Origin: a virus
Strand: one strand, 5' to 3'
Length of the DNA stretch: 64,000 nucleotides
IMG/VR virus record: IMGVR_UViG_3300049911_000129
Coordinates: 1 to 64,000 of that record
This document shows, piece by piece, positions 41,940 to 49,007 of this stretch. The first letter of the stretch is position 1; every line of letters begins with the position of its first letter. Made by a program: the position numbers and the translations under genes. Below the pieces are notes generated by a model. That model searched no databases, was not told where the DNA came from, and saw only the letters and a list, made by a program, of their open reading frames with translations.

Positions 41940-42977
41940 ATGGCACACAAGGTCGAATCGGCAGCGTACGCTGACGAACCGGCGTGGCACGGTCTAGGCA
42001 CGGTAGTCAAGGGCGCGATGTCCTCAGCTGAGGTATGCGCGCTGTCTGGCACCGACTGGACGGTGGGCATCCGGAAGGCGTACACAAGGGGATTGGGCGG
42101 CAGGTTCGTCGAGATGCCCGGGCGCTTCGCGGTCGTTCGTGAGACCGATGGCGCGGTCCTCGGCAACGTCGGGCGCGCGTACCGACCCATCCAGAACGCG
42201 GATGGCATCAGCTTCCTGGACCACCTGGTGGCGACCGAGGAGCTCGGCTACGAGGCGGCTGGTTCGCTCCGCGGCGGTCAGACGTTCTGGGCGCTGTGCC
42301 GGGTCCCAGAGGACATGATCATCGGCAAGCGCGGCGACGTCAGCAAGAGGTTCATCCTCTTCACGACGACGCACGACGGGCTGTCGGCGGCCAGGGCCAT
42401 CCCGACGAGTGAGCGGGTCGTCTGCTGGAACACCCTGCAGGCTGCGCTCTGGCACGGCGAGAAGGAGCTCACGGTCCACATCCCCCACACTGGCGACATC
42501 AACCGCAAGATCGCGGTCGCCCGCCAGATCATGGGGATCAGCGTCGACACGTTCAAGCTCTACGGCATCGCCATGAACCAGCTCGCCGACACGGACGGGC
42601 TGCCGATGATCGAGCCGCTGCTGAACGCCCTCTTCCCCCAGAAGGAAGACCTGCCAGGCGAGGAGAACACGCGCCGGCAGGAGAAGGTCGACGCCATCGT
42701 CAGCCTCTACAAGAGCGACGGCGAGGAGTCGGCCTGGGGGCTGCTGAACGCGGTCACCGCCTGGGTCGACCACAAGTACGTCCCGACGGCTACCAAGGAC
42801 GGGTTCCACCGTCCGAAGATCGACGGGCAGTTCCTCTCCACGCTCGCGGGCGCCGGCGCGGACATCAAGTCGCAGGCGGCGAGCATGCTGCTTACGACGG
42901 CCGGCATCTACGAGAGGATGCAGTCCGACCTCGACGCCCTCAAGGTGCGGGCGGTCAGCATCAGGCAGGGGGGCTAA
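41940..42977 (+). CDS. DUF932 (phage/plasmid-like) protein
   Basis: ATG after GAGGAGGTACAAGA, 345 residues. Begins MAHKVESAAY...PAWHGLGTVV and contains AYRPIQNADGISFLD, GGQTFWALCRVPE and RVVCWNTLQAALWHG, all characteristic of the DUF932 family. These proteins are abundant in phages and plasmids; the biochemical role is unknown, with early expression and DNA-related roles suspected. It has its own leader L1 and is followed by leader L3, so it is probably a strongly and separately controlled gene. Confidence 0.8.
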   Translation: MAHKVESAAYADEPAWHGLGTVVKGAMSSAEVCALSGTDWTVGIRKAYTRGLGGRFVEMPGRFAVVRETDGAVLGNVGRAYRPIQNADGISFLDHLVATEELGYEAAGSLRGGQTFWALCRVPEDMIIGKRGDVSKRFILFTTTHDGLSAARAIPTSERVVCWNTLQAALWHGEKELTVHIPHTGDINRKIAVARQIMGISVDTFKLYGIAMNQLADTDGLPMIEPLLNALFPQKEDLPGEENTRRQEKVDAIVSLYKSDGEESAWGLLNAVTAWVDHKYVPTATKDGFHRPKIDGQFLSTLAGAGADIKSQAASMLLTTAGIYERMQSDLDALKVRAVSIRQGG

Positions 42978-42984
42978 TTGAGAC

Positions 42985-43066
42985 ACAACGGAGCGGGCTT
43001 ACTGCCCCTCCGCGTGCCCACCGCCTGGTGGGCGCACGATAGGGCAGAAGGCAGAGGAGACAGCAG
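42985..43066 (+). promoter_or_regulatory. Structured leader RNA L3
   Basis: GGGCTTACTGCCCC, then a strong hairpin (GTGCCCACC / GGTGGGCGCAC), then GGGCAGAAGG and GAGGAG. Same order as leaders L1 and L2, but the second hairpin has a different sequence and CTTACTGCCC pairs with GGGCAGAAG through one bulged A. Confidence 0.6.
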
Positions 43067-43576
43067 ATGGCTAGGGCAACGAGACGGGAGTTCACGGTAG
43101 GGCAGGAGGTCATGGTGTGCAATGGGCGGCCGTCGCGCTACTCGCCTCAGGGCTACTGGCAGTTCGCGGTGGTCGCGGAGCCGGACGTCTTCGAGGGTCG
43201 ACGCAGCTTCTACGGCAGCCGTGCCAAGCGCCACTACGTCAGGGTCCAGTACGTCAACCACGACGGGACGGTGGAGTCCTGGGTTCACGGCGTCCTCAAC
43301 GCCAGGAACGCGATCCTCAGCATGGAGGACTACGAACCGATCAAGGCGGCCCGGCTGGCCAGGGAGCAGAGGGAGCGCGAGCAGCCGGCGCGCGAGGCGG
43401 CCGAGAGGATGCGCGAGTGCGGGTTCTACGCCCGCGAGATCATCGGGTGCGTCCAGGACTACAAGCCGGACGGAGGCCCAGGCTTGGTCGAGGTGATCAC
43501 CCAGTACCTCGTCGAGACGTTCGAGAAGACGAAATGGGACGCTGACGCGCGGAGCCGGTACATCGCGACTAGGTAG
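43067..43576 (+). CDS. Hypothetical early protein, 169 aa
   Basis: ATG after GAGGAGACAGCAG. Basic beta-rich N-part (REFTVGQEVMVCNGR, KRHYVRVQYVNHDGTVESWV) like a small SH3-type barrel, followed by a charged helix. Not recognised. Behind leader L3. Confidence 0.6.
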   Translation: MARATRREFTVGQEVMVCNGRPSRYSPQGYWQFAVVAEPDVFEGRRSFYGSRAKRHYVRVQYVNHDGTVESWVHGVLNARNAILSMEDYEPIKAARLAREQREREQPAREAAERMRECGFYAREIIGCVQDYKPDGGPGLVEVITQYLVETFEKTKWDADARSRYIATR

Positions 43577-43584
43577 GCCGTAGC

Positions 43585-43612
43585 GTTTGGCTAGTTCGCG
43601 CATTATTATATG
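43585..43612 (+). promoter_or_regulatory. Early promoter C
   Basis: GTTTGG, 13 bases, TATTAT (43604-43609) overlapping TATATG, then TGAACGGCC. Same architecture as promoters A, B and D. Confidence 0.55.
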
Positions 43613-43638
43613 TGAACGGCCTGTCATGAGGCGTTCGT

Positions 43639-43664
43639 GTTTCGGCGGATGTGCCGATTATAAT
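43639..43664 (+). promoter_or_regulatory. Early promoter D
   Basis: GTTTCG, 14 bases, TATAAT, then AGTGAAGG. TGTGCC and GGCACA flank the -10 as a 6-bp inverted repeat, a possible operator. It lies 54 bases after promoter C in a 146-base gap; the remainder is a leader with TGCCCTAGCAGAAAGG before the ribosome site. Confidence 0.65.
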
Positions 43665-43722
43665 AGTGAAGGCACACGGACTTTAACAATCGTATAGGTG
43701 CCCTAGCAGAAAGGAACTGGTC

Positions 43723-44031
43723 ATGGCAAATGGTTGGGACACAGTCAAGTTCGACAAGGACGGCACGATCAAGCTAGAGGAGCGCGGGACGGCCACAGTC
43801 GAGGAGCTCAGGCGTCTGGACGCGGACGACGTCGAGTTTTACGTCGACCGCTTGGTGGACATAAAGCGGGCCCGGGAGCTCGGGGTTCTGGACCTCATCC
43901 GGTGCGCGACGTGCATTCGGCGACTGAGCGCGTATGGCGACGAGCCCGTATGCCTGTGTGAGACGTCGTCTGACGACGAGACGCCAGAAGATCGCAACCT
44001 CACTGAGCTGGCGCACATCCAGCACGGCTAG
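43723..44031 (+). CDS. Small zinc-binding early protein, 102 aa
   Basis: ATG after GAAAGGAACTGGTC. Acidic, with two cysteine pairs (CATC and CLC) in the C-terminal half that could bind zinc; N-terminal KFDKDGTIKLEERGT is beta-hairpin-like. Not recognised. Transcribed from promoters C and D. Confidence 0.6.
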   Translation: MANGWDTVKFDKDGTIKLEERGTATVEELRRLDADDVEFYVDRLVDIKRARELGVLDLIRCATCIRRLSAYGDEPVCLCETSSDDETPEDRNLTELAHIQHG

Positions 44032-44034
44032 CGG

Positions 44035-44119
44035 AACCAAGGGGCTTCTGCCCCTTGACCCGGCGACCGGCTTCGGCCGTCGGATGAACGGGCAGAAGGT
44101 AGCGAAGGAGACGACGATT
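44035..44119 (+). promoter_or_regulatory. Structured leader RNA L2
   Basis: GGGGCTTCTGCCCC hairpin, TTGACC, a CGAC-CGGC-TTCG-GCCG-TCG hairpin with UUCG loop, GGGCAGAAGG, then AAGGAG. CTTCTGCCC is a perfect 9-base complement of GGGCAGAAG, so the first hairpin and a long-range helix are mutually exclusive. Confidence 0.65.
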
Positions 44120-44272
44120 ATGGTTGACCCGAATGCGGTGCCGGTATGGCTGAGGCAGCTGCGCGAGGAGCAGAACGCGAAGCTGGAGGCCAGGATACCG
44201 CCAGAGAAGCGCGGGAGATTCCGCCTGGTCATGGCGGTCCTCCAGGCGCTGGACGAGCAGCAGAGGAGCTAG
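44120..44272 (+). CDS. Small helical protein, 50 aa
   Basis: ATG 9 bases after AAGGAG in leader L2; 50 codons. PVWLRQLREEQNAKLEARIP then RLVMAVLQALDEQQRS: two charged helices. Not recognised; the leader is the main evidence that it is a real, regulated gene. Confidence 0.55.
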   Translation: MVDPNAVPVWLRQLREEQNAKLEARIPPEKRGRFRLVMAVLQALDEQQRS

Positions 44273-44274
44273 AC

Positions 44275-44673
44275 ATGGGCGACGAGGACGGCAAGGCAGA
44301 GGAGCAGGCGGTAGGGACGGCCGACGTCGGGCTCGCCAACGGGCGGTGCCCGTTCAGGGGCATAGTGCTAGGCGGAGGCGGCGACGCCCACACGTTCATG
44401 GTCGACGAGCGGTGCCCACCTGGCATCCCGGCCATGAGGGTTCGGGTGTATCTCGACAAGAACAAGCCGGACGAGGAGGTCCCCGGCGCGATGTTGGTGC
44501 CGGTACTGCGCGAGGGCACGCCGTGCTACGAGTGCATGGATACGCTTAGGCGCGAGGAGGAGGCGGGGTTCGGCAAGAGCAGGCACAAGATCAGCGACTT
44601 CAAGCCGGCGAGGCGGCGGGCATCCGGGCGGCGCAAGCCGCGGAGGAAGTATGGCTGGCAAGCGAGCCGATAA
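44275..44673 (+). CDS. Hypothetical, 132 aa
   Basis: ATG two bases after the previous stop. Two CP motifs and CYEC give a possible zinc site; the C-terminal 30 residues are very basic (RRRASGRRKPRRKYGW), suggesting nucleic-acid binding. It overlaps the next gene by 23 bases. Not recognised. Confidence 0.55.
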   Translation: MGDEDGKAEEQAVGTADVGLANGRCPFRGIVLGGGGDAHTFMVDERCPPGIPAMRVRVYLDKNKPDEEVPGAMLVPVLREGTPCYECMDTLRREEEAGFGKSRHKISDFKPARRRASGRRKPRRKYGWQASR

Positions 44674-44920
44674 GTCGAAGGTCTTCGGGACCTTCATGGT
44701 CAACCCGACGACGCAGCTCCGGGTCTCGACGCAGACGAACCCGAAGACCGGGGTGCGTTCGGTCAGCATCAGGAAGTATTGGCTTCCGGCCAGCGGGGAC
44801 CGGTTCCTGCCGACGAGGATAGGGGTCGAGATCTACCGCGAGCACGCGACGGGCGTGCTGGACGCCATCGTCGAGGCCGTCAGGGACCTGATGGCGGCGC
44901 CAGTCAAGGGAGGCATATGA
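44651..44920 (+). CDS. PC4/YdbC-like single-strand DNA-binding or coactivator protein
   Basis: ATG after CGCGGAGGAAGT, 89 residues. The pattern of a basic start, three or four beta strands (LRVSTQTNPKTGVRSVSIRK), a GDRFLPTRIGVEIY strand and a C-terminal helix (VLDAIVEAVRDLM) matches the PC4 fold, in which 'DIR.W..DG.W.PT..GI.L' precedes the helix. Bacterial and phage members bind ssDNA. Assigned on pattern only; conserved residues cannot be verified here. Confidence 0.5.
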   Translation: MAGKRADKSKVFGTFMVNPTTQLRVSTQTNPKTGVRSVSIRKYWLPASGDRFLPTRIGVEIYREHATGVLDAIVEAVRDLMAAPVKGGI

Positions 44921-45114
44921 TGAGCAAGTGCGCATGCGGCGGGAACATGGTCAAGGTCTGGGACACGGAGCAGGACCTGCCGAGGGTGAAGTGCGACAAC
45001 CCAATGCACAGCCCGGCGCGCCGCTGGGAGGGTGAGGACGATCCCCTGATCCAGCTGCTGAAGACCCCGGGCGCGTTCGTCATGGACATGACAGATCCGG
45101 AAGGGATCCGATAG
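44917..45114 (+). CDS. Small zinc-binding protein, 65 aa
   Basis: ATGATG overlaps the previous TGA. CACGG near the N-terminus and a later VKCDNP suggest a small zinc site. The rest is acidic. Not recognised. Confidence 0.55.
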   Translation: MMSKCACGGNMVKVWDTEQDLPRVKCDNPMHSPARRWEGEDDPLIQLLKTPGAFVMDMTDPEGIR

Positions 45115-45130
45115 CGAAAGGAGAATCGCC

Positions 45131-45760
45131 GTGGTGGCGATGCAAGCGATAGGCAAGAGTAGGGTCGGACGCGTGGGGTGTGGACACCCGGCGCCGTGCG
45201 GGTGCCCATACGGCGGCGCCTGCTGCGAGGACTGCGTACTGCCAGATTGTGTGCTGCCCGACGAGGTCGAGCTCCGCGGCGCTGCCAGGGCGCGCCCGTC
45301 GGTCGACAAGGTCATGATGATACTGGCGGGCATGCTAGCCGGTGGGCCACGGCCGCTGCCGGAGATACGGATGGCCGTGGAGGGCATAGGGTTCGGCGAA
45401 CGAACCCTGTACGCGGCGAAGGACACGCTCGGCATCGTCGGCCAGATGTCCCGCGCGGGCGGGCATCCGACGTGCCTGTGGGCGTTGCCGCCGCGGGCGA
45501 CCGAACCACTGGTGGAGGACGAGCCGGCCAAGCCGGCCGCCCCCGCGAGGACGGGGCGTATATTGAAGGTAGGGGACCCGTGTCCGCGCTGCCGCGGGCG
45601 GCTATTCAGCGAGCGGGGCGACCTCTACTGTCTGAACTGCGGGTACAGGGAGTCGGACGGCATCGATGCGGCGCTCGCGATGATCACGACTGAGCGTGCA
45701 CTTATCCGTCCCGTACCACTTCCTCTGGTTGCTAGAGGTGAGGAGGTCAGCGATGACTAG
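45131..45760 (+). CDS. Cysteine-rich DNA-binding-type regulator, 209 aa
   Basis: GTG (two in tandem) after AAAGGAGAA. The N-terminal cluster CGHPAPCGCPYGGACC then EDCVLPDC holds eight cysteines in about 25 residues. The centre (VDKVMMILAGMLAGGPRPLP, then EIRMAVEGIGFGERTLYAAK) looks like a winged-helix domain of the type seen in phage or plasmid regulators. The C-terminus has a zinc ribbon (CPRCRG...CLNCGY). A transcriptional regulator is plausible but not proven. Confidence 0.5.
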   Translation: MVAMQAIGKSRVGRVGCGHPAPCGCPYGGACCEDCVLPDCVLPDEVELRGAARARPSVDKVMMILAGMLAGGPRPLPEIRMAVEGIGFGERTLYAAKDTLGIVGQMSRAGGHPTCLWALPPRATEPLVEDEPAKPAAPARTGRILKVGDPCPRCRGRLFSERGDLYCLNCGYRESDGIDAALAMITTERALIRPVPLPLVARGEEVSDD

Positions 45761-46217
45761 GATAGCCATCGTAGGCCCGAAGTCGGGCGTCAACTCGATG
45801 CGTGTGGTCAGCTACGTGCGCGACCTCCCGGTCGGGACGGTAGTGGTCTCGACGGGGGCGAAGGGCGTAGAGGAAACCGCGGCGTGGGCGGCCGAGGCAC
45901 GCAGCCTCGAGACGGTCGTCTGCCGACCCGACTGGGACCGCTTCGTCCTCGTCGGCGGCAGGGGCACCGACAAATGGGCCGCGCTCGACGCCATGAACAA
46001 CGACATCGTGGACAAGTGCGACGAGGTGCATGCGTTCCTGCACTGGGGCTCGAGGGACGGCCATGTGCTGTCGGTGGCGGCCAAGGCCCGGCGGCTCGGC
46101 AAGACGGTCATCGTCCGCTGGGACAACGGCAACGAGGCCATAGTCCCACGTCTGCCGCCCCCGCTGCGCGCGTCGCTCGCGCGATTCCTATTCCCATGGG
46201 AGGACGCGTCGCGATGA
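45753..46217 (+). CDS. SLOG-superfamily (YspA/DUF2493-like) Rossmann protein
   Basis: ATG 6 bases after GAGGAGG. 154 residues: MTRIAIVGPKSG strand-loop, LPVGTVVVSTGAKGVEETAA glycine-rich loop, FVLVGGRGTDKWAALDAMNN, then a Rossmann repeat ending ARRLGKTVIV. This is the YspA-type SLOG fold, which in other contexts binds nucleotide-like ligands and appears in defence and phage systems. No partner effector gene is evident beside it. Confidence 0.65.
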   Translation: MTRIAIVGPKSGVNSMRVVSYVRDLPVGTVVVSTGAKGVEETAAWAAEARSLETVVCRPDWDRFVLVGGRGTDKWAALDAMNNDIVDKCDEVHAFLHWGSRDGHVLSVAAKARRLGKTVIVRWDNGNEAIVPRLPPPLRASLARFLFPWEDASR

Positions 46218-46489
46218 AGGTAGGGGACTACATCCGGCCCAGGGACCGGAAGCGGCAGGACGAGGTCTTCCTGGTCGCGAGCATCGAGCTCGAGATAGAC
46301 GAGGGGTACCTCGCGAGGGGCGGCAACAGGCAGCTGGCGGCGATGCCGATACTGCAGCTGACGGCCCCGCCGGGGTCGCCGTATGGGGACCAGGTCCTGC
46401 GGTCGCCGTGGGACTTCGAGGTCATGACGGACCGGTCACCCAGGACGATGGGGAGGCTCAAGGCGGCTTGGCGCAAGCACGGGGTATAA
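46214..46489 (+). CDS. Hypothetical paralogue 1, 91 aa
   Basis: ATGA overlap with the previous gene. MKVGDYIRPRDR...DEVFLVASIELEIDEG aligns with the next gene (MRVGDWIQNRER..DEVFLVEGIELTIDET), indicating a tandem duplication. SH3-like beta content followed by a helix at the end. Unknown function. Confidence 0.65.
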   Translation: MKVGDYIRPRDRKRQDEVFLVASIELEIDEGYLARGGNRQLAAMPILQLTAPPGSPYGDQVLRSPWDFEVMTDRSPRTMGRLKAAWRKHGV

Positions 46490-46490
46490 T
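46466..46490 (+). promoter_or_regulatory. Promoter candidate G
   Basis: GCTTGG, 13 bases, TATAAT, then ATGATCGGAGGC. The -10 overlaps the stop codon (TAA) of the preceding gene. Spacing is identical to promoters B and C; the following bases GGTATAATATGAT match the site at 58324. Confidence 0.55.
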
Positions 46491-46507
46491 ATGATCGGAG
46501 GCACGAG

Positions 46508-46786
46508 GTGAGGGTAGGGGACTGGATTCAGAATAGGGAGCGGCCGGACGAGGTATTCTTGGTCGAGGGCATCGAGCTCACGATCGACGAGACCCTGGTG
46601 CACGAGGCCGGCACGGGTCGGGGCTCGAGGCTACTGAGGCAGAGGGCGGTTATGCCGCTCATCGGGCTGAGGGCACCTACGGAGTCTTCGTACCCGGGCG
46701 GGTTCACGCAGTACCCGGCGGACTTCAGGGTCATATCGGTACAGGAGATGGAGGAGGTCAAGGCATCATGGCGAACGAGAAGCTGA
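46508..46786 (+). CDS. Hypothetical paralogue 2, 92 aa
   Basis: GTG after GGAGGCACGAG. Second copy of the preceding gene, diverged in the centre (HEAGTGRGSRLLRQRAVMPL) but with the same ends. It overlaps the next gene by 19 bases. Function unknown. Confidence 0.65.
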   Translation: MRVGDWIQNRERPDEVFLVEGIELTIDETLVHEAGTGRGSRLLRQRAVMPLIGLRAPTESSYPGGFTQYPADFRVISVQEMEEVKASWRTRS

Positions 46787-47229
46787 GCCTACCGCCGGCG
46801 GTCATCCGCGCGCTGGCGGCGAGGGCGGTGGAGGTGGACTCGCTGGACGCGGAGATCAAGGCGAAGTCTGCCCGCATGGCGCTGCTGCGCGGCGAGATAC
46901 GGGAGACCGTCGAGAAGTACGTCGACCTGGTGCCGCTCGTCGGGGCCAGCAGGATCATCCCGCTGTCCACGGTCGGACGGCAGATCCGCGTGACGTACAC
47001 GACCGGGACGCCCGGCATGGACTACGGCGCGCTCCAGTCGAAGATCGGCGACCGGGTCTTCGCGCGAATCACCAAGGCGACCGCGTGGGAGCTGGACGTT
47101 GACAGGGTGAACAAGGCCATCGAGCGCGAGGAGCTCAAGGAGTCCGACCTCGTGGCCTGCGTTACGGAGGCACCGGCGCGCAAGCCGTCAGTCTACGTGG
47201 ACGACCTGAAGGGGGCAGAGGTATTATGA
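46768..47229 (+). CDS. Hypothetical, 153 aa
   Basis: ATG after GGAGGTCAAGGCATC. N-terminal helical coil (AEIKAKSARMALLRGEIRET), then a beta-rich part (LSTVGRQIRVTYTTGTPG) and a helix-rich end. Not recognised; ATGA coupling to the next gene. Confidence 0.6.
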   Translation: MANEKLSLPPAVIRALAARAVEVDSLDAEIKAKSARMALLRGEIRETVEKYVDLVPLVGASRIIPLSTVGRQIRVTYTTGTPGMDYGALQSKIGDRVFARITKATAWELDVDRVNKAIEREELKESDLVACVTEAPARKPSVYVDDLKGAEVL

Positions 47230-47516
47230 GCGATGACATCGATGGCACGGTCATAGTCGAGGTCTCGGTGCATACCGTTGGCCGCCCGCTGGTGGCCAAG
47301 GTCCGCGACTTCTCCAACTTCACGACGCTGGAGATCCTGGTCAGTGGGGGGCCAACACGCCCGGACCAGAAGATCGCGTTCTTCATCGGGCACCACGACG
47401 ACGCACAGCTCGAGGCCGTGGTCAACGGCATCCTCGAGGCCAGGCCGGAGCTCAGGGAGAAGCTGGTGCGAGAGGACACGGGTCCGGAGGAGGCGGTAGG
47501 CGATGGGCAGGCGTAG
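47226..47516 (+). CDS. Hypothetical, 96 aa
   Basis: ATGA overlap with the previous stop. Alpha/beta: VIVEVSVHTVGRPLVAKVRD strands then a helix (LEAVVNGILEARPELREKLV). Not recognised. Confidence 0.6.
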   Translation: MSDDIDGTVIVEVSVHTVGRPLVAKVRDFSNFTTLEILVSGGPTRPDQKIAFFIGHHDDAQLEAVVNGILEARPELREKLVREDTGPEEAVGDGQA

Positions 47517-47946
47517 GCGCATAGCGGACGGCGACCCGCTGCCGACCAAGGTGACGGTAGACGTCTGCCAGTGGTGCGCGGCGCGCGGCCTGCCGTGCGA
47601 GAAGTATGACATCCCCGAGCTCGGGCTGTCGCAGCTAAGCTGGGAGGTCGCGGCGAGGATCGCCCTCGCCTGGAACGACGGCAACGACCTCAGCCTCATA
47701 CTCCGGCGGATCCAAGGGGCGATGGCGTCGAGGGGCAACCTCTCGGACAAGCAGGTGCTCAGCGAGATCCAGTCGGCGCTCATGGCCGGCCTCGGGCCGG
47801 CGGCGGAGGGGTCGCTCTACGGGCGGCCGCTGTCCGAGTGGCTGGCGGTCGGGCGCGCGATGCAGGAGTTCGACATCCACGACGCGGACGAGCTGCGCCG
47901 GCGGATGATCTACCTGAAGGGCGTGATTGCGATGGTGGCGAAGTGA
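47503..47946 (+). CDS. Hypothetical with single CxxC, 147 aa
   Basis: ATG overlaps the previous gene by 14 bases. A basic start, VCQWCAARGLPC (three cysteines), then a mostly helical body (LRRIQGAMASRGNLSDKQVL). The stop overlaps the next GTG. Not recognised. Confidence 0.6.
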   Translation: MGRRRRIADGDPLPTKVTVDVCQWCAARGLPCEKYDIPELGLSQLSWEVAARIALAWNDGNDLSLILRRIQGAMASRGNLSDKQVLSEIQSALMAGLGPAAEGSLYGRPLSEWLAVGRAMQEFDIHDADELRRRMIYLKGVIAMVAK

Positions 47947-48350
47947 GGCTGATCAGTTGGCTGCAGGACAGGTGGTACGCCGCGAGGTGCTTCGTGCAGC
48001 GCGGCCGCCGCGGCTGGTCGGACGGCGACTGGTGGGTGGGGTACTCATACTTCGGGCGCGTCATGGTCGGTATGCTGACGGAACTGCGGGACAAGGGCCA
48101 CGGCTATTGGTGCCCGGACATGCCGTTCCCCAGCAGCTTCTCCCAGGGCGTCGCGTGCGACGATGACGACGCCGACAACGAGTGTCGCCGCTGGTGGCGG
48201 GAGACGCTGACGACGATGATCGAGGGCTTCGAGCGGATGGCCACCGCCGAGGATCTGCTCGGCGACGCCTGGGCGAACCCGGAGACCGATCCGCAGATCA
48301 TCGAGGCGCTCAGGCTGTTCGCGCTGTACTGGCCGGCGCTGTGGGACTGA
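47943..48350 (+). CDS. Hypothetical, 135 aa
   Basis: GTGA overlap. Trp-rich and acidic (WSDGDWWVGYSYFGRV; ACDDDDADNECRRWWRE), helical at the end. It may be a small acidic mimic or inhibitor type of early protein, but there is no direct evidence of that. Confidence 0.55.
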   Translation: MRLISWLQDRWYAARCFVQRGRRGWSDGDWWVGYSYFGRVMVGMLTELRDKGHGYWCPDMPFPSSFSQGVACDDDDADNECRRWWRETLTTMIEGFERMATAEDLLGDAWANPETDPQIIEALRLFALYWPALWD

Positions 48351-48353
48351 ACG

Positions 48354-49007
48354 ATGCACACGAGCATTAGGCTAGATGCGCTGAGGCTGCCGCTGGCAGA
48401 CGAGAGCGTCGACACCATCATCACGGACCCGCCGTGGCACTTCGACCGGCGCGTTAGCGCGAGGGCGAAGGCCGTCAAGGCGACGGACTACCCCATCCTG
48501 GAGGACCACCAGATGCGGGAGGCGATCGCCGAGGCGTGCAGGGTCCTCAAGCCCGGCGCGCACCTCTATGTGTTCTGCCCCGAGCAGAAGCTCGGCTGGC
48601 TGCTTGGCAACTACCCCCTGATGCTGGAGCACTTCCATACGCTCGTCTGGGTGAAGACGCGCAAGGATGGGACAGACTTGAGGATCGGGCTTGGGCATTC
48701 GTATCGCGTCGCGCATGAGTTCATCGTGTGCTTCTGGCGGCGGTCGTATGACGACGTCAGCGCCGAGATGGCAGGTAAGCCGGTGAAGTTGCGCCGGCGG
48801 CCGCTCATGACTAAGTCTGTTCCGACTGTGTTCTTCGCCCCGCCGATCGGCGGGTCGCGCAAGCCGCCGGAGATCTACGCCGCGCTGGCCCGGGCGAGCA
48901 CGCCGCCGGGTGCTGTCATCCTGGACATGTTCGCGGGGCTTGACCCCCTCGGGCAGGCCGGGTTGGACGGGTATGTTACTGTCAGCGGAGACATCAGAGC
49001 ATGGTGA
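48354..49007 (+). CDS. DNA amino-methyltransferase (DPPW, beta-class order)
   Basis: ATG three bases after the previous stop. 217 residues. Motif IV DPPW lies near the N-terminus (residues 25-28, TIITDPPWHF) and the SAM-binding motif I-like VILDMFAG lies near the C-terminus, the circularly permuted order of beta-class N6-adenine or N4-cytosine methylases. The chain is short, with a small target-recognition region between them. No partner restriction gene is adjacent, so it is probably a solitary methylase protecting phage DNA. It overlaps the polymerase gene by 7 bases. Confidence 0.8.
   Translation: MHTSIRLDALRLPLADESVDTIITDPPWHFDRRVSARAKAVKATDYPILEDHQMREAIAEACRVLKPGAHLYVFCPEQKLGWLLGNYPLMLEHFHTLVWVKTRKDGTDLRIGLGHSYRVAHEFIVCFWRRSYDDVSAEMAGKPVKLRRRPLMTKSVPTVFFAPPIGGSRKPPEIYAALARASTPPGAVILDMFAGLDPLGQAGLDGYVTVSGDIRAW

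Noticed and set aside
48354-49007. The methylase as the partner (Dcm-like) of the Vsr-like nuclease
   Set aside because: DPPW and the permuted motif order mark an amino-methyltransferase; the PCQ and ENV motifs of C5-cytosine methylases are absent.
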